A stretch of DNA of 18,388 bases, taken from NCBI GenBank assembly GCA_003485885.1, contig DNHM01000497.1:1-18388 (forward strand), written 5' to 3'. This stretch comes from Acidimicrobiaceae bacterium. Lineage in GTDB: Bacteria > Actinomycetota > Acidimicrobiia > Acidimicrobiales > UBA10347. This document shows, piece after piece, positions 7,075-15,607 of this stretch (positions within the stretch are counted from its first letter, which is position 1; each line of letters begins with the position of its first letter). Both the position numbers and the translations under genes were made by a program. Below the pieces are notes generated by a model. That model did no database searches and had not been told where the DNA came from. It saw only the letters and a program-made list of their open reading frames with translations.

Positions 7075-8223
7075 ATGGCCTACGTAACCGACCGTGTAAT
7101 CCATGATGCCGATGCCCATGTCATGGAGACCCCAGAGTGGATCGAAGGATTCGCCAGCCAACGAGTGTTGGACTACGCACTCGATCATTTCGACATTGGC
7201 GATATCAGCGCGACCCTGACCGAGATCGAACGTTCTCGCGAGATGCATGCCGACGCTGAGTACCAAGCGTCGGCCGAGTCCGAAGTCATGTTGCGCAAGA
7301 ACTGGCGAGCGACGGGTGCGTTCATCCCTGAGGACCGGGTGGCAGCGCTCGACTACATGGGGTTCGCCAGCCAGCTCGTGTACCCGACGGTGTACAACAC
7401 CATGCTGGAAGAACTCGAGTACGGCGACGACCCTGGCCTGACGTACGAAGTTGCGTCGGCCGCAAATCGCGCGCACATCGCGTTCTGCGATATCGATCCA
7501 CGCCTCTACGCCGTTGCCTACATCCCACTGCAAACGTTCGAAGGGGCGCGGGCCGCCGCTGCCGAGGCCATCGCGGCCGGCGCCAAGGCGTTACTCATCC
7601 CCAACCGCTGCCCTCGAGATCATGCGCCGAGCCATGTGGGATTCGACCCGGTCTGGGCCATGGCCCAAGAGGCGCGAATACCGGTGACGATGCATGTCGC
7701 AACGCCTGATCTGGTTATGCCGCCGCAACACCGCAATAACGGCCTGCCACCTGAACCCGACTTTCATGGAGGGGGCGAGAACTTCCGGTCCGTCAGCTAC
7801 ATGGCGATCTCATCGGCGCCGCTCCAGGCACTGTCGATGCTGATCTTCGATGGTGTGCTTGAGCGGTTCCCGAATCTGAAGATCGGCATCATTGAATTGG
7901 GTGCGGTCTGGGTACCCGGGTTTATGCGCCAACTCGACGCAGCGTTCACCGCCTTCGAGCGCCACGAGGATCGACTGCAGAAATTGTCGTTGCAACCATC
8001 GGACTATGTGCGTCGCCAAGTACGGGTTACGCCCTATCCGACCGAACCCACCGGGTGGATCATCGAGCAGGCCGGGCCCGAGATTTGTATGTTCTCGTCC
8101 GACTTCCCCCATGTGGAAGGTGGCCGGAATCCACTACGCCGTTTCGACACCGAGGTGGCGCACTTACCGCAGGCGACACAGGATCGATTCTTCCGGTTCA
8201 ACTTCGAAGACATGTGGCACTAG
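7075..8223 (+). CDS. Amidohydrolase family protein (ACMSD/decarboxylase-like TIM barrel)
   Basis: The 382-residue product has the amidohydrolase-2 fold signature. These are an N-terminal D-A-D-A-H (11-15) metal ligand block, a strand ending RIPVTMHV with a probable ligand His, FPNLKIGIIELGAVWVPGF, and the late MFSSDFPHVEGG block with the catalytic or metal-binding Asp at about residue 343. Members are metal-dependent hydrolases or non-oxidative decarboxylases acting on carboxylic acids; the substrate here is unknown. The frame is open 44 codons further upstream inside the selenoprotein gene, but the ATG at 7075 lies one base after its stop and matches the N-terminus of the paralogue at 1-53. 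The tight spacing suggests translational coupling and a shared pathway with the UGSC selenoprotein. Confidence 0.9.
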   Translation: MAYVTDRVIHDADAHVMETPEWIEGFASQRVLDYALDHFDIGDISATLTEIERSREMHADAEYQASAESEVMLRKNWRATGAFIPEDRVAALDYMGFASQLVYPTVYNTMLEELEYGDDPGLTYEVASAANRAHIAFCDIDPRLYAVAYIPLQTFEGARAAAAEAIAAGAKALLIPNRCPRDHAPSHVGFDPVWAMAQEARIPVTMHVATPDLVMPPQHRNNGLPPEPDFHGGGENFRSVSYMAISSAPLQALSMLIFDGVLERFPNLKIGIIELGAVWVPGFMRQLDAAFTAFERHEDRLQKLSLQPSDYVRRQVRVTPYPTEPTGWIIEQAGPEICMFSSDFPHVEGGRNPLRRFDTEVAHLPQATQDRFFRFNFEDMWH

Positions 8224-8272
8224 CCGTCGCTTCGAAGACCTTCACAACATGCAATGATGCGGTATCGATTCC

Positions 8273-9142
8273 TTGGACGAGAACGCGCAGCGGCCGCCTT
8301 TTGAGATGCCGCGCCATAGCGAGTTCGCTCGACTGGGCATCACGCTTGACCGCGAACTTCGCGGTGGCCACCAGTCTCGAGTCTGGCTCGCGACCTCACA
8401 CCAAGGCAGATCACCCCATGACCTGGTGATCAAGATCGTCGATGGGGCGGTGGACGACCGTGATCATGTCATCGCACGGTTACGGCTAAGAGATCAGGTC
8501 GCCCGCTACGACGATCGAGTGGTTCCACTCGTCCCGCTTGCCGGAGCGATGGTGAACCGGGTCGAACACTGTTTTGCGATCGCGTCCCCCCGGATCGATG
8601 GCCGTTTCCTTGATGTCACTAACCGCCCGGATGTCGAACGAATGGGCCGCGCCCTCGCCCGACTCCATCAGTCGCTGCGGTTGGTGCAGGCCGAGTTGCC
8701 CATGGTTCGTGCGTTGCGCACCGGGACCCCAGTCGAGGGACTGCACGACAATCATCAGCTGCTTCATGGCGATTTTGGGCCGACGAACCTGCTGCTCGAT
8801 GGCGAGGGCCGGTTGTGGATTCTGGACTTCGACGACTGTGGTTACGGGCCGGTTGAGTTTGAGCTCGGCAACACGCTGTTCATGGCGCTTTTTGAGACCA
8901 GCCCATCGTTGAATCAGCCGAGCGACGAGTACCGCCAGTTCAGGCGCTGGTTTCTTGGCGCCTATAGAGCCTCGGCTGAACTCTCGGTTTCTGAACTGCT
9001 GGTCGACATCGGGCTCCAAGCCCGAAGTGATGCGCTGCGTTATTGGCTCAGCCATCTCGACGAAGCGCCCATCGGCATCAAGAACGCGACCGAGACGTGG
9101 CACCGGCGGCTGCGAGCCTTCGCAGGCATCATCCAGCCATGA
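8273..9142 (+). CDS. Aminoglycoside phosphotransferase-like (APH/choline kinase fold) small-molecule kinase
   Basis: The 289-residue product has the catalytic loop HGDFGPTNLLL (165-175), matching H-x-D-x-x-x-x-N, and the metal-binding LDFDDCGYGP (184-193) of the APH fold. LVIKIVDG (51-58) supplies the probable ATP-binding lysine, K54. Enzymes of this fold phosphorylate hydroxyl groups of small molecules such as aminoglycosides, choline, homoserine or sugars; the substrate is not predictable here. The start is uncertain: the longest frame uses TTG at 8273, while an in-frame ATG lies at 8306, and neither has a clear ribosome binding site. The stop overlaps the next gene's ATG (ATGA at 9139-9142), so it is probably co-translated with the SixA-like phosphatase. 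Confidence 0.85.
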   Translation: MDENAQRPPFEMPRHSEFARLGITLDRELRGGHQSRVWLATSHQGRSPHDLVIKIVDGAVDDRDHVIARLRLRDQVARYDDRVVPLVPLAGAMVNRVEHCFAIASPRIDGRFLDVTNRPDVERMGRALARLHQSLRLVQAELPMVRALRTGTPVEGLHDNHQLLHGDFGPTNLLLDGEGRLWILDFDDCGYGPVEFELGNTLFMALFETSPSLNQPSDEYRQFRRWFLGAYRASAELSVSELLVDIGLQARSDALRYWLSHLDEAPIGIKNATETWHRRLRAFAGIIQP

Positions 9143-9639
9143 ACGAGTTGTTGGTGATGCGCCATGCCAAGTCCGATTGGACGGCTGGTCATGCCGACTT
9201 CGATCGGCCGCTCAACGACCGCGGTATCCGAGCTGCGGATCGCATGGCAGGTTGGCTTCTCGATGAGCAGTTGTGCCCCGACCACGTGATCAGTTCACCC
9301 GCCGCCCGGGCACGGGCCACAGCGATGGCCGTCGTGTTCTGCTGCAGCACCGACAATCATCAGGTCGAGTTCGAGCAACGGGCATACCTGGCCGACGCAT
9401 TCACCTGGCTTCAACTCGTGGCATCACAGCCATCTGGCCTGACTCTGATCTGCGGCCACAACCCTGGGCTTGATGATCTCGTCGATCACCTATCGGCGTC
9501 ACCGGTGCCATTGTCTGACTCGGGCAAACTCATGACCACCGCGGCCGTCGCTCATTTCCGGTTCGACACATCCTGGAACGAACTCGACCAAGGATCATGC
9601 GAGCTGGTCCAACTCGTTCGGCCGCGCGAACTGGTCTAG
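9139..9639 (+). CDS. SixA-like phosphohistidine phosphatase (histidine phosphatase superfamily)
   Basis: The 166-residue product begins MNELLVMRHAKSDW, with the R-H-A-K form of the RHG motif used by SixA-type phosphatases; H9 would be the phosphorylated nucleophile. A second block SSPAARARAT (52-61) supplies the conserved Arg, and CGHNPGLDDL has the second catalytic His, H107. Length fits the short SixA branch, which removes phosphate from histidine phosphotransfer domains, though small-molecule substrates are also possible in this superfamily. The open frame extends upstream, but the ATG at 9139 overlaps the kinase stop by ATGA and gives the conserved N-terminus. A kinase and a phosphatase encoded back to back could act on the same metabolite; this is inference. 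It converges on the deaminase with a six-base gap. Confidence 0.9.
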   Translation: MNELLVMRHAKSDWTAGHADFDRPLNDRGIRAADRMAGWLLDEQLCPDHVISSPAARARATAMAVVFCCSTDNHQVEFEQRAYLADAFTWLQLVASQPSGLTLICGHNPGLDDLVDHLSASPVPLSDSGKLMTTAAVAHFRFDTSWNELDQGSCELVQLVRPRELV

Positions 9640-9645
9640 GTCCTG

Positions 9646-10083
9646 TCAGACCCCAATGTCTTCGTTCCACAAGGTGGGCTCGTCGTTGATGAAGTCGTTC
9701 ATCATCTGAATACACGTCTCATCGTTGAGTACCACGACCTCGACACCTCGGGATGCGAGCAGTTCTTCTTCGCCCAAGAAGGTTGCGTTCTCGCCGATGA
9801 CAACCTTGGGGATGCCGTAGAGCAAGATCGCCCCGGTGCACATCGAACACGGCGACAACGTGGTGTACATAACTGACTGTTGATACACGCTCGCCGGTTG
9901 ACGGCCAGCCCGTTCGAGTGCGTCGGTCTCGCCGTGCCGGATCGCTGATCCCATCTGGACCCGACGGTTGTGGCCCTGACCAAGGATCTTGCCGTCGTGG
10001 ACCAGCACGGCTCCGATCGGAATACCGCCCTCGGCCCGCCCGGCTTTGGCCTCGTCGATCGCTGCTTGCATAAATGTGTCCAT
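9646..10083 (-). CDS. Cytosine deaminase, yeast Fcy1-like (CDA fold)
   Basis: The 145-residue product resembles Saccharomyces cerevisiae Fcy1 throughout: GHNRR (N39), the zinc/proton-shuttle motif HGE (H50, E52), YTTLSPCSMCTGAI with zinc ligands C79 and C82, YGIP..V.GEN..F (F102), and the C-terminal W139...D142 in WNEDIGV. In Fcy1 the equivalent Asn, Glu, Phe, Trp and Asp form the cytosine pocket, so conversion of cytosine to uracil is the best call. It is unlike bacterial CodA, which belongs to the amidohydrolase superfamily. An ATG at 10095 is possible, but the ATG at 10083 forms a TGATG overlap with the stop of the upstream LLM gene and is preferred. It is the last gene of the minus-strand directon. 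Confidence 0.9.
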   Translation of the reverse strand: MDTFMQAAIDEAKAGRAEGGIPIGAVLVHDGKILGQGHNRRVQMGSAIRHGETDALERAGRQPASVYQQSVMYTTLSPCSMCTGAILLYGIPKVVIGENATFLGEEELLASRGVEVVVLNDETCIQMMNDFINDEPTLWNEDIGV

Positions 10084-11009
10084 CACGCCACCCATTCTGC
10101 CAACGCATCGCGCGTTGCACGAGCGTGTTCCTGATCTGGCGCATATATCCCCAGCCGAAGATCTGTCGCACCGGCTGCCACATAACTGGCAAGCCCATCG
10201 GCGATCTCACTCATTGAGCCGGCGAGAATCAGATCGGTCGGGTCATCGATGCCCTCGCGGTCGAGCATGGCTCGGTAGGACGGAAGCGCTGCGTAGAAAC
10301 CAGCACCAGCCGAAGCTGCCGCTCGAATGCCATTGGGATCATTGCCGACACACAGGTTGACGAGCGAAATGATCCGCGGTGCCGGCCGGTTGGCTGCTTC
10401 AGCAGCTGCGTTGATAGCCGGCGCAGTGTGTTCGGCAATCGTGCGAGGTCCGCACTGGCCAACATGGGTTCCTGCCGTCAGGCTGCCGGCGAGTTCGAGC
10501 ATGTTTGGGCCAAGTGCGGCGAGCACCACCGGCACTGGTTCACACGGGATATCGAGCGTCACATGTCCAGTGATTTGGTTGCCTGTCGCCGCCGAAGGTT
10601 CACCTGCGCATAAGGGGAGCAGAACGTCGAGGTATTCGCGTGTCCGTTCAAGTGGATGATCCCACTGTTCGCCGTAGCGGTCCTCGACCACCACCTGATG
10701 TGACGGCCCAATACCAAGCGTGAAACGGCCGTCGCAGGCTTGTTGTGCGGACCGAGCGAGTTGAGCCATGGAAACAGGATGACGGCCCACGGTCGGGACG
10801 ACAGAGGTACCCAGCTCGATGTTGGGTGCGTCGCCTGCAACAACGGGCAGTGCAACCAACGGGTCAACGCCGACAAGGTACGACACCCAATAACTGTCGA
10901 ATCCGACCTGGGAGGCCCACGACGCGTCAGCTCGCACTTCCTCGATTGACGTGAGCGTGGTGCCTCCCGCAAATCCGAGTCGCACACCAAGATCGTTCGC
11001 TGCTCCCAT
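10083..11009 (-). CDS. LLM class F420-dependent oxidoreductase (second copy, divergent)
   Basis: The 308-residue product has luciferase-like TIM-barrel features: GVRLGFAGGTT at the N-terminus, the QVGFDSYWVSYLVGVDPL block, IELGTSVVPTVGRHPVSMAQLA, and CDGRFTLGIGPSHQVVVED, followed by a RTREYLDVL helix and late ATDLRLGIY. It is shorter than the LLM protein at 3717 and clearly a different subfamily. A GTG three codons upstream (11018) is an alternative start; no strong ribosome binding site distinguishes them. Its stop shares TGATG with the deaminase, and its start is 43 bases after the dioxygenase stop, so it appears to belong to the same transcript as the C1 genes upstream. The substrate is unknown. 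Confidence 0.88.
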   Translation of the reverse strand: MGAANDLGVRLGFAGGTTLTSIEEVRADASWASQVGFDSYWVSYLVGVDPLVALPVVAGDAPNIELGTSVVPTVGRHPVSMAQLARSAQQACDGRFTLGIGPSHQVVVEDRYGEQWDHPLERTREYLDVLLPLCAGEPSAATGNQITGHVTLDIPCEPVPVVLAALGPNMLELAGSLTAGTHVGQCGPRTIAEHTAPAINAAAEAANRPAPRIISLVNLCVGNDPNGIRAAASAGAGFYAALPSYRAMLDREGIDDPTDLILAGSMSEIADGLASYVAAGATDLRLGIYAPDQEHARATRDALAEWVA

Positions 11010-11052
11010 AGCCGTCACGCTAGTTCAGGTGGTCGCAGGGAGTTATAGAGCG

Positions 11053-12072
11053 TTACCGATACGGGGTGGGGTCGAAGCCGAACGCTCCGTACCGGGCTTG
11101 CACCGCTTCGATCGTTTCGTCGCACCAATAGCTCGATCCAGGCTGGGGGAATCCCAGCACCGCTCGCTGATCAAGCGACGCCGACGCAATCAGACGTTCC
11201 ATGAACTTGTCATCGCGATACATAGCCCATGACCAGCCGGTATGGAGCGTGCTGATCCACTCGCATTCGGCCCGGCGGAACGTGATGTTGTGTGCGAGTC
11301 GTCGAGTCCCAGGCACCAACGGTGTGCCCCGATGCCACACGTCGTGGCGATAGAAAACCACGGTGCCGGGGGAATAGTGCGTCCACCGTTCCCGCTCGTA
11401 GAGCGACTGTCGCCATTGAGCGCGGTGGGGTCGTTCTGCGGCGAAGTACTCCTCGGCTGCTGTTCGGTCATTGATGTAACGCAGATCATTCACGCCTGGC
11501 GTATCCACGATCGGCCATCGATAGGCCGGATCATCAGTGCCAGTTCGCGGCACCAAGGCAGTCGACCCGCCGCACTCGTCGACATTGCTGAGGTACACGA
11601 TCATCTCAACCGCCTCGGGGCGGCTCCACGGCGAAGGATGTACCAGCGTGTGGTTTGGGTAGTCGACATGGATGCGCTGATCCTGATTGTCGTAGTGGCC
11701 GTCGGTGGACGCTCGGCCGTACTTGGGCCACAGATCGGACTGACTCAATCGCAGGCCTGAGACGTCGCATCCCAACAGCTGCGACACCGCACCTAACAAC
11801 CGAGGGTGCAACGTCAACTGGTTGAACCCTGCGAGCTGGCTGGGAAAGTTCACTGCACTGCCGAAGTCGCGAATCGAAGCTGCTTGCTCGCTGCCCGCGG
11901 CTGGGAAGTGGGCGCTTGCTGCGGTCTGGAGTTCGTTGACGACTGAGGCGGGGAACAAGCCGTCGACCAAGGTGTACCCCTGTGTCTGCCAGCTGGCTAC
12001 CTGATCGGTCGACAGCGGGGAGGGGTCGTCCGAAGAGTTCGCTGCTGTTGGGTGAATGAACGAAGGCTTCAT
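11053..12072 (-). CDS. PhyH (phytanoyl-CoA dioxygenase) family Fe(II)/2-oxoglutarate oxygenase
   Basis: The 339-residue product has a PhyH-type double-stranded beta-helix. The iron facial triad is visible as H135-x-D137 in QRIHVDYPNH and H247 in YRHDVWHRGTP, with R257/R258 nearby as candidates for 2-oxoglutarate binding. MIVYLSNVDECGGSTALVPRTG is the typical strand-turn between them. Family members hydroxylate unactivated carbons or N-methyl-bearing substrates; ectoine hydroxylase is a relative. The frame extends 64 codons upstream into the MttB gene, but that extension is basic and low in complexity. The ATG at 12072 (MKPSFIHP) lies 29 bases after the MttB stop and is preceded by GAGAA. Position directly behind MttB suggests it acts on a related methylated amine, which is a hypothesis. 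Confidence 0.88.
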   Translation of the reverse strand: MKPSFIHPTAANSSDDPSPLSTDQVASWQTQGYTLVDGLFPASVVNELQTAASAHFPAAGSEQAASIRDFGSAVNFPSQLAGFNQLTLHPRLLGAVSQLLGCDVSGLRLSQSDLWPKYGRASTDGHYDNQDQRIHVDYPNHTLVHPSPWSRPEAVEMIVYLSNVDECGGSTALVPRTGTDDPAYRWPIVDTPGVNDLRYINDRTAAEEYFAAERPHRAQWRQSLYERERWTHYSPGTVVFYRHDVWHRGTPLVPGTRRLAHNITFRRAECEWISTLHTGWSWAMYRDDKFMERLIASASLDQRAVLGFPQPGSSYWCDETIEAVQARYGAFGFDPTPYR

Positions 12073-12101
12073 GTCATGGTTCTCGACACTATTCGGTCGG
12101 C

Positions 12102-13643
12102 TCAGTAACTTGCGTCGGGCATTTCGCTTTTTCGTTGGTTGATAAAGGCAACGAGTTCCTCGTCGATTGCCGCGTCGAGCGCTGGAGCTTCGTACTCGAG
12201 CAACATTTGTTTCCAACGGGCGTTGGCCCGTTGGGCCGAGGTCAGGCTTCCTTCTTCTTCCCACTGCTCGAAGCTGTCGTTGTTGGCCATCTCCGACCGC
12301 CAGAATGCGGACTCGAAGTTGGCGAGCGTATGAGCGTTGCCCAGAAAGTGTTGGCCGTGTTCGTTGGTACGGAAGGCCTCCATGGCTTGGCCGTTTTCAG
12401 ACATGTCGATACCACGTCCGTGCACGGTCATCGCTCCGAGTTGGTCGGCGTCGAGGATGAGCTTCTCATAGCCAATCGCCAGGCCGCCTTCTTGCCAGCC
12501 AGCGGCGTGGAGCACGAAGTTCACACCAGCCTGCACGGTTGGCAACAGGCTGTGCGCCGATTCGTAGGCAGCCTGTGCGTCGGGATACTTGGACGCGGTG
12601 AACTGGCCGCCGGATCGGAACGGCACACCGACGCGGCGGGCGAGCCCGGCCATCACCTGAATGGCTTGCCCAGCTTCGGGGGTACCAAATGTTGGTGCAC
12701 CGGTCGCCATCGACATCGAACTGGCGAAGGTGCCGAAGATCACTGGGGCACCTGGTCGCACGAGTTGGGCATAGGCCATGCCAGACAAGGCCTCGGCTAA
12801 CGACTGGGCAGCCAACCCGGCGACGGTCACCGGCGACATGGCGCCAGCAAGGATGAACGGCGACATGATTGATGCCTGATTTGCCTTGGCATAGGCGGTG
12901 GCAGCGCCGAGCATGGTGGCATCCCACCGCAGCGGTGACGACGCGTTGATCAACGACGTCATGACCGTGCGATCTTGCAGATCACCACCGAAGGCGATGC
13001 GGCTGAGTTCGATCGAATCCTCGGCCCGGTCAGTTGCCGTAACTGAGCCCATGTATGGCTTGTCGCTGTACTTAATGTGTGAATAGACCATGTCGAGATG
13101 GCGCTTGTTCACCGGGATGTCGACCGGCTCACAGACGGTGCCACCTGAGTGGTGCAGGTGCGGCAGGTCGTACACGAGTTTGACGATGTTCTGGAAATCC
13201 TCGAGGGTCGCATACCGACGGCCGTTGTCCAGGTCCATCGCAAACGGTGAGCCATAGTTCGGAGCAAACACCGTGGCGTTGCCTCCGATCTGCACGCTGC
13301 GGGCCGGGTTGCGGGCGTGTTGGGTGAAAATCTTGGGTGCGTTGTCTTGCACCAGTTGGCGACACATACCTTTGGGGAAGTGCACCATGTCGCCTCGCAC
13401 ATCGGCGCCGGCGTCTTTCCATAGGTCCAATGCCGATGGGAAGTCCTGGAAGGCAATGCCGACTTCTTCCAAGATGATGTCGGCGTTCGCCTCGATAATG
13501 GCATAGGACTCGTCGTCGATCAGATCGACTGGCGGCAGTCGCCGCTCAAGCCATGCTGCAGTCTCGGCCTTGGTCGCGCGAGCTGCTTGGCGTCCGGAAC
13601 GGCCACCGCCGCGTCGGCCTTTTCGTGCGGGTGCATCTGACAT
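12102..13643 (-). CDS. MttB-family (trimethylamine/betaine) corrinoid methyltransferase, non-pyrrolysine
   Basis: The 513-residue product is a member of the trimethylamine methyltransferase (MttB) superfamily, which transfers a methyl group from tertiary or quaternary amines to the Co(I) of a partner corrinoid protein. Recognisable blocks include ILEEVGIAFQDFPSALDLWKDAGADV, the NYGSPFAMDLDNGRRYATLEDF region, MSPFILAGAMSPVTVAGLAAQSLAEALSGM and a glycine-rich C-terminal half. The frame is uninterrupted, so there is no amber pyrrolysine codon as in archaeal MttB; such members include the glycine-betaine demethylase MtgB. The N-terminus (MSDAPARKGRRGGGRSGRQ) is strongly basic. An AGGAG site (about 13651-13655) precedes the ATG at good spacing. 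The exact methyl donor cannot be read from sequence. Confidence 0.9.
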   Translation of the reverse strand: MSDAPARKGRRGGGRSGRQAARATKAETAAWLERRLPPVDLIDDESYAIIEANADIILEEVGIAFQDFPSALDLWKDAGADVRGDMVHFPKGMCRQLVQDNAPKIFTQHARNPARSVQIGGNATVFAPNYGSPFAMDLDNGRRYATLEDFQNIVKLVYDLPHLHHSGGTVCEPVDIPVNKRHLDMVYSHIKYSDKPYMGSVTATDRAEDSIELSRIAFGGDLQDRTVMTSLINASSPLRWDATMLGAATAYAKANQASIMSPFILAGAMSPVTVAGLAAQSLAEALSGMAYAQLVRPGAPVIFGTFASSMSMATGAPTFGTPEAGQAIQVMAGLARRVGVPFRSGGQFTASKYPDAQAAYESAHSLLPTVQAGVNFVLHAAGWQEGGLAIGYEKLILDADQLGAMTVHGRGIDMSENGQAMEAFRTNEHGQHFLGNAHTLANFESAFWRSEMANNDSFEQWEEEGSLTSAQRANARWKQMLLEYEAPALDAAIDEELVAFINQRKSEMPDASY

Positions 13644-13672
13644 GTGAGTCTCCTGTGGTGCTTGGGATGGGG

Positions 13673-15595
13673 CTAACGACGGCGGGAACGGCGACGACGG
13701 CCACCGCCCTCATTTGTTGTCTGAGGGGCAGTGGAACGTGGAAAGGCAAGTGCGGTAACGAAGTGTTCTTGGAAACGGGGTTCGATCGCGGTCTCGATCT
13801 TGGTCACGTCTTGGACAACACCTTCAACTTCTACGCGTTGTGCGTTGCTTAACAACAGTCGCACGGCACCGCTGCCGGCCGAGTTGCCAACGGAACGAAC
13901 TTGGTCGACCGGGATCTCTGGGATCAGTCCAACGACCATGGCGTGCGCTGGATCGATGTGGGCACCGAATGCTCCGGCCAGGCGAATCTCGTCGACGGTG
14001 GCGAGCTCGGCGTGCTCCATTAATAGATCGATGCCCGCCTTGAGTGCTGCCTTGGCCAGCTGGATCGCTCGCACATCGGCCTGGGTCACGGCAATGTTGC
14101 CGACGAGTTGGAAGTTGAACGTGCGACCGTCTTCGACGATGCGATCGGTGTCGTTCGTTAACTCGCCCCGGATGACACCTGCGTCGGTGATGATGCCGCA
14201 CGTGACCATCTCGCTGATCGCTTCGATGATGCCTGACCCACAGATACCCGTGATGCCCGATGCCTCGGTTGCTTCACTGAAGCCGAGTTCGTCGGACCAT
14301 AGATCGCAGCCGATGACCGTAAACCGGACCTCGTAGGTCTCACGGTCGATAGCTACTCGTTCGATAGCTCCAGCGGTGGCACGCTGGCCGGAACTGATCT
14401 GAGCGCCTTCGAACGCGGGGCCGGTTGGGCTTGAACATGCGAACAAGCGCTCGTTGTTTCCCAGGACAATCTCGGCGTTCGTGCCGACGTCGACGAGGAG
14501 CTGGATTGCTTCGGACCGATGGGGCCCTTCGTTCAAGATGGCTGCAGCTGTGTCAGCGCCAACGTGGCCAGCGATGCATGGTGCCACATAGAGCATCGCA
14601 TTCGGCAGGTCGAGTTCGATGTGTCCGGCGGCAGCACGGAAAGAACTCTCGATCGCGAGTGGGAACGGTGCCTGGCCTAGGGGAGTGGGGTCGAGGCCGA
14701 GCACCAGGTGGTGCATGATTGGATTGCCCACGATGGTGACATCGACGATGTGCGCTCGGTCAACGGCGGCGAGCTGACACAGCTCGGTGGTGATCTCATT
14801 CAACGCAGTGCGAACAGCCTTTGTCAGCTCGACTTCGCCGCCAGGGTTCATCATCACGTAGCTGACCCGGCTCATCAGATCCTCGCCGAACCGAATCTGC
14901 GGATTCATCTGGCCAGCGGTGGCAAGTACCTCGCCGGTTGCGAGGTCGATGAGATGGCCAGCAATGGTGGTTGATCCAACATCGATAGCTATCCCCATGA
15001 TGCGGTCCACGTAGCCGGGGTAGGCGGCAGTTACCCAGCTGTCTCCGTGGTGGTGTTCGACTACCACGGTCACCGGCGCGTCCGGCACCTCGGGCCGGAG
15101 CTCGCGCATGTCGTGGTGCTCGCTGAGTGTCAGGCTCCAGCGGTCTGCCAAGGCGGAGCCGACGTCGCCCTCAGCGACATAATGCAGCGTGTAGACGGGG
15201 TCGATAACCACATCGCCCACATCGACCGATTTACGAATGACCTGCTTGTGGATCTGGCTCTCGGGTGGAATATCGATGACGACATCGCCGCAGATCTTTG
15301 CTGAGCAACCAAGCCGGCGTCCCTCGATGATCGCCCGTTTTCCCTGATAACTCTCTTCGAGCGTTCCCCACGGGGATAAAGCGTCGTCGTGGACGGATAT
15401 CGCCCACTTGGCGAACTCGCCGGCACTGGGTTCGATCTGACAACGACCGCAGATCCCCCTGCCGCCACACACGGTGTCGAGATCCGCGCCGAGCTGCACG
15501 GCAGCCTCGAGCACAGTGGTGCCATCAGCGATGGCGCCGCTTAACCCAGACGGCGTGAAAACCACAGTATGGAGATCAGAGCGATGTTCGTTCAT
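13673..15595 (-). CDS. Ferredoxin-ASKHA corrinoid activation protein (RamA/DUF4445-like)
   Basis: The 640-residue product begins with a [2Fe-2S] ferredoxin domain with ligands C43, C49 and C52 in CGGRGICGRC and a fourth at about C97. A linker with DIPPESQIHKQVIRK follows, then an ASKHA ATPase-like region from GIAIDVGSTTIAGHLIDL (201 on) through LLVDVGTNAEIVLG and GICGSGIIEAISEM. This architecture belongs to reductive activators that return oxidised Co(II) in corrinoid proteins to Co(I) using ATP. The C-terminus is an arginine-rich tail (EGGGRRRRSRRR). The gene starts 12 bases after the pterin methyltransferase stop and ends 29 bases before the MttB start, in the same orientation. No good Shine-Dalgarno sequence is visible, so coupling to the upstream gene is likely. 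Confidence 0.92.
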   Translation of the reverse strand: MNEHRSDLHTVVFTPSGLSGAIADGTTVLEAAVQLGADLDTVCGGRGICGRCQIEPSAGEFAKWAISVHDDALSPWGTLEESYQGKRAIIEGRRLGCSAKICGDVVIDIPPESQIHKQVIRKSVDVGDVVIDPVYTLHYVAEGDVGSALADRWSLTLSEHHDMRELRPEVPDAPVTVVVEHHHGDSWVTAAYPGYVDRIMGIAIDVGSTTIAGHLIDLATGEVLATAGQMNPQIRFGEDLMSRVSYVMMNPGGEVELTKAVRTALNEITTELCQLAAVDRAHIVDVTIVGNPIMHHLVLGLDPTPLGQAPFPLAIESSFRAAAGHIELDLPNAMLYVAPCIAGHVGADTAAAILNEGPHRSEAIQLLVDVGTNAEIVLGNNERLFACSSPTGPAFEGAQISSGQRATAGAIERVAIDRETYEVRFTVIGCDLWSDELGFSEATEASGITGICGSGIIEAISEMVTCGIITDAGVIRGELTNDTDRIVEDGRTFNFQLVGNIAVTQADVRAIQLAKAALKAGIDLLMEHAELATVDEIRLAGAFGAHIDPAHAMVVGLIPEIPVDQVRSVGNSAGSGAVRLLLSNAQRVEVEGVVQDVTKIETAIEPRFQEHFVTALAFPRSTAPQTTNEGGGRRRRSRRR

Positions 15596-15607
15596 GAGGA
15601 AGACGGC

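Noticed and set aside
11053..12264. 64-residue N-terminal extension of the PhyH protein
   Set aside because: The extension overlaps the MttB coding end, is basic and unstructured in another gene's frame, and the ATG at 12072 has a plausible ribosome binding site.
12135..12800. 221-codon plus-strand ORF antisense to MttB
   Set aside because: It lies wholly opposite a gene with clear family motifs and shows no domain of its own; long antisense frames are expected at this GC content.
12102..13643. Pyrrolysine (in-frame TAG) in the MttB protein
   Set aside because: The 513-codon frame is uninterrupted and no downstream extension is needed, so this is the non-Pyl branch of the superfamily.
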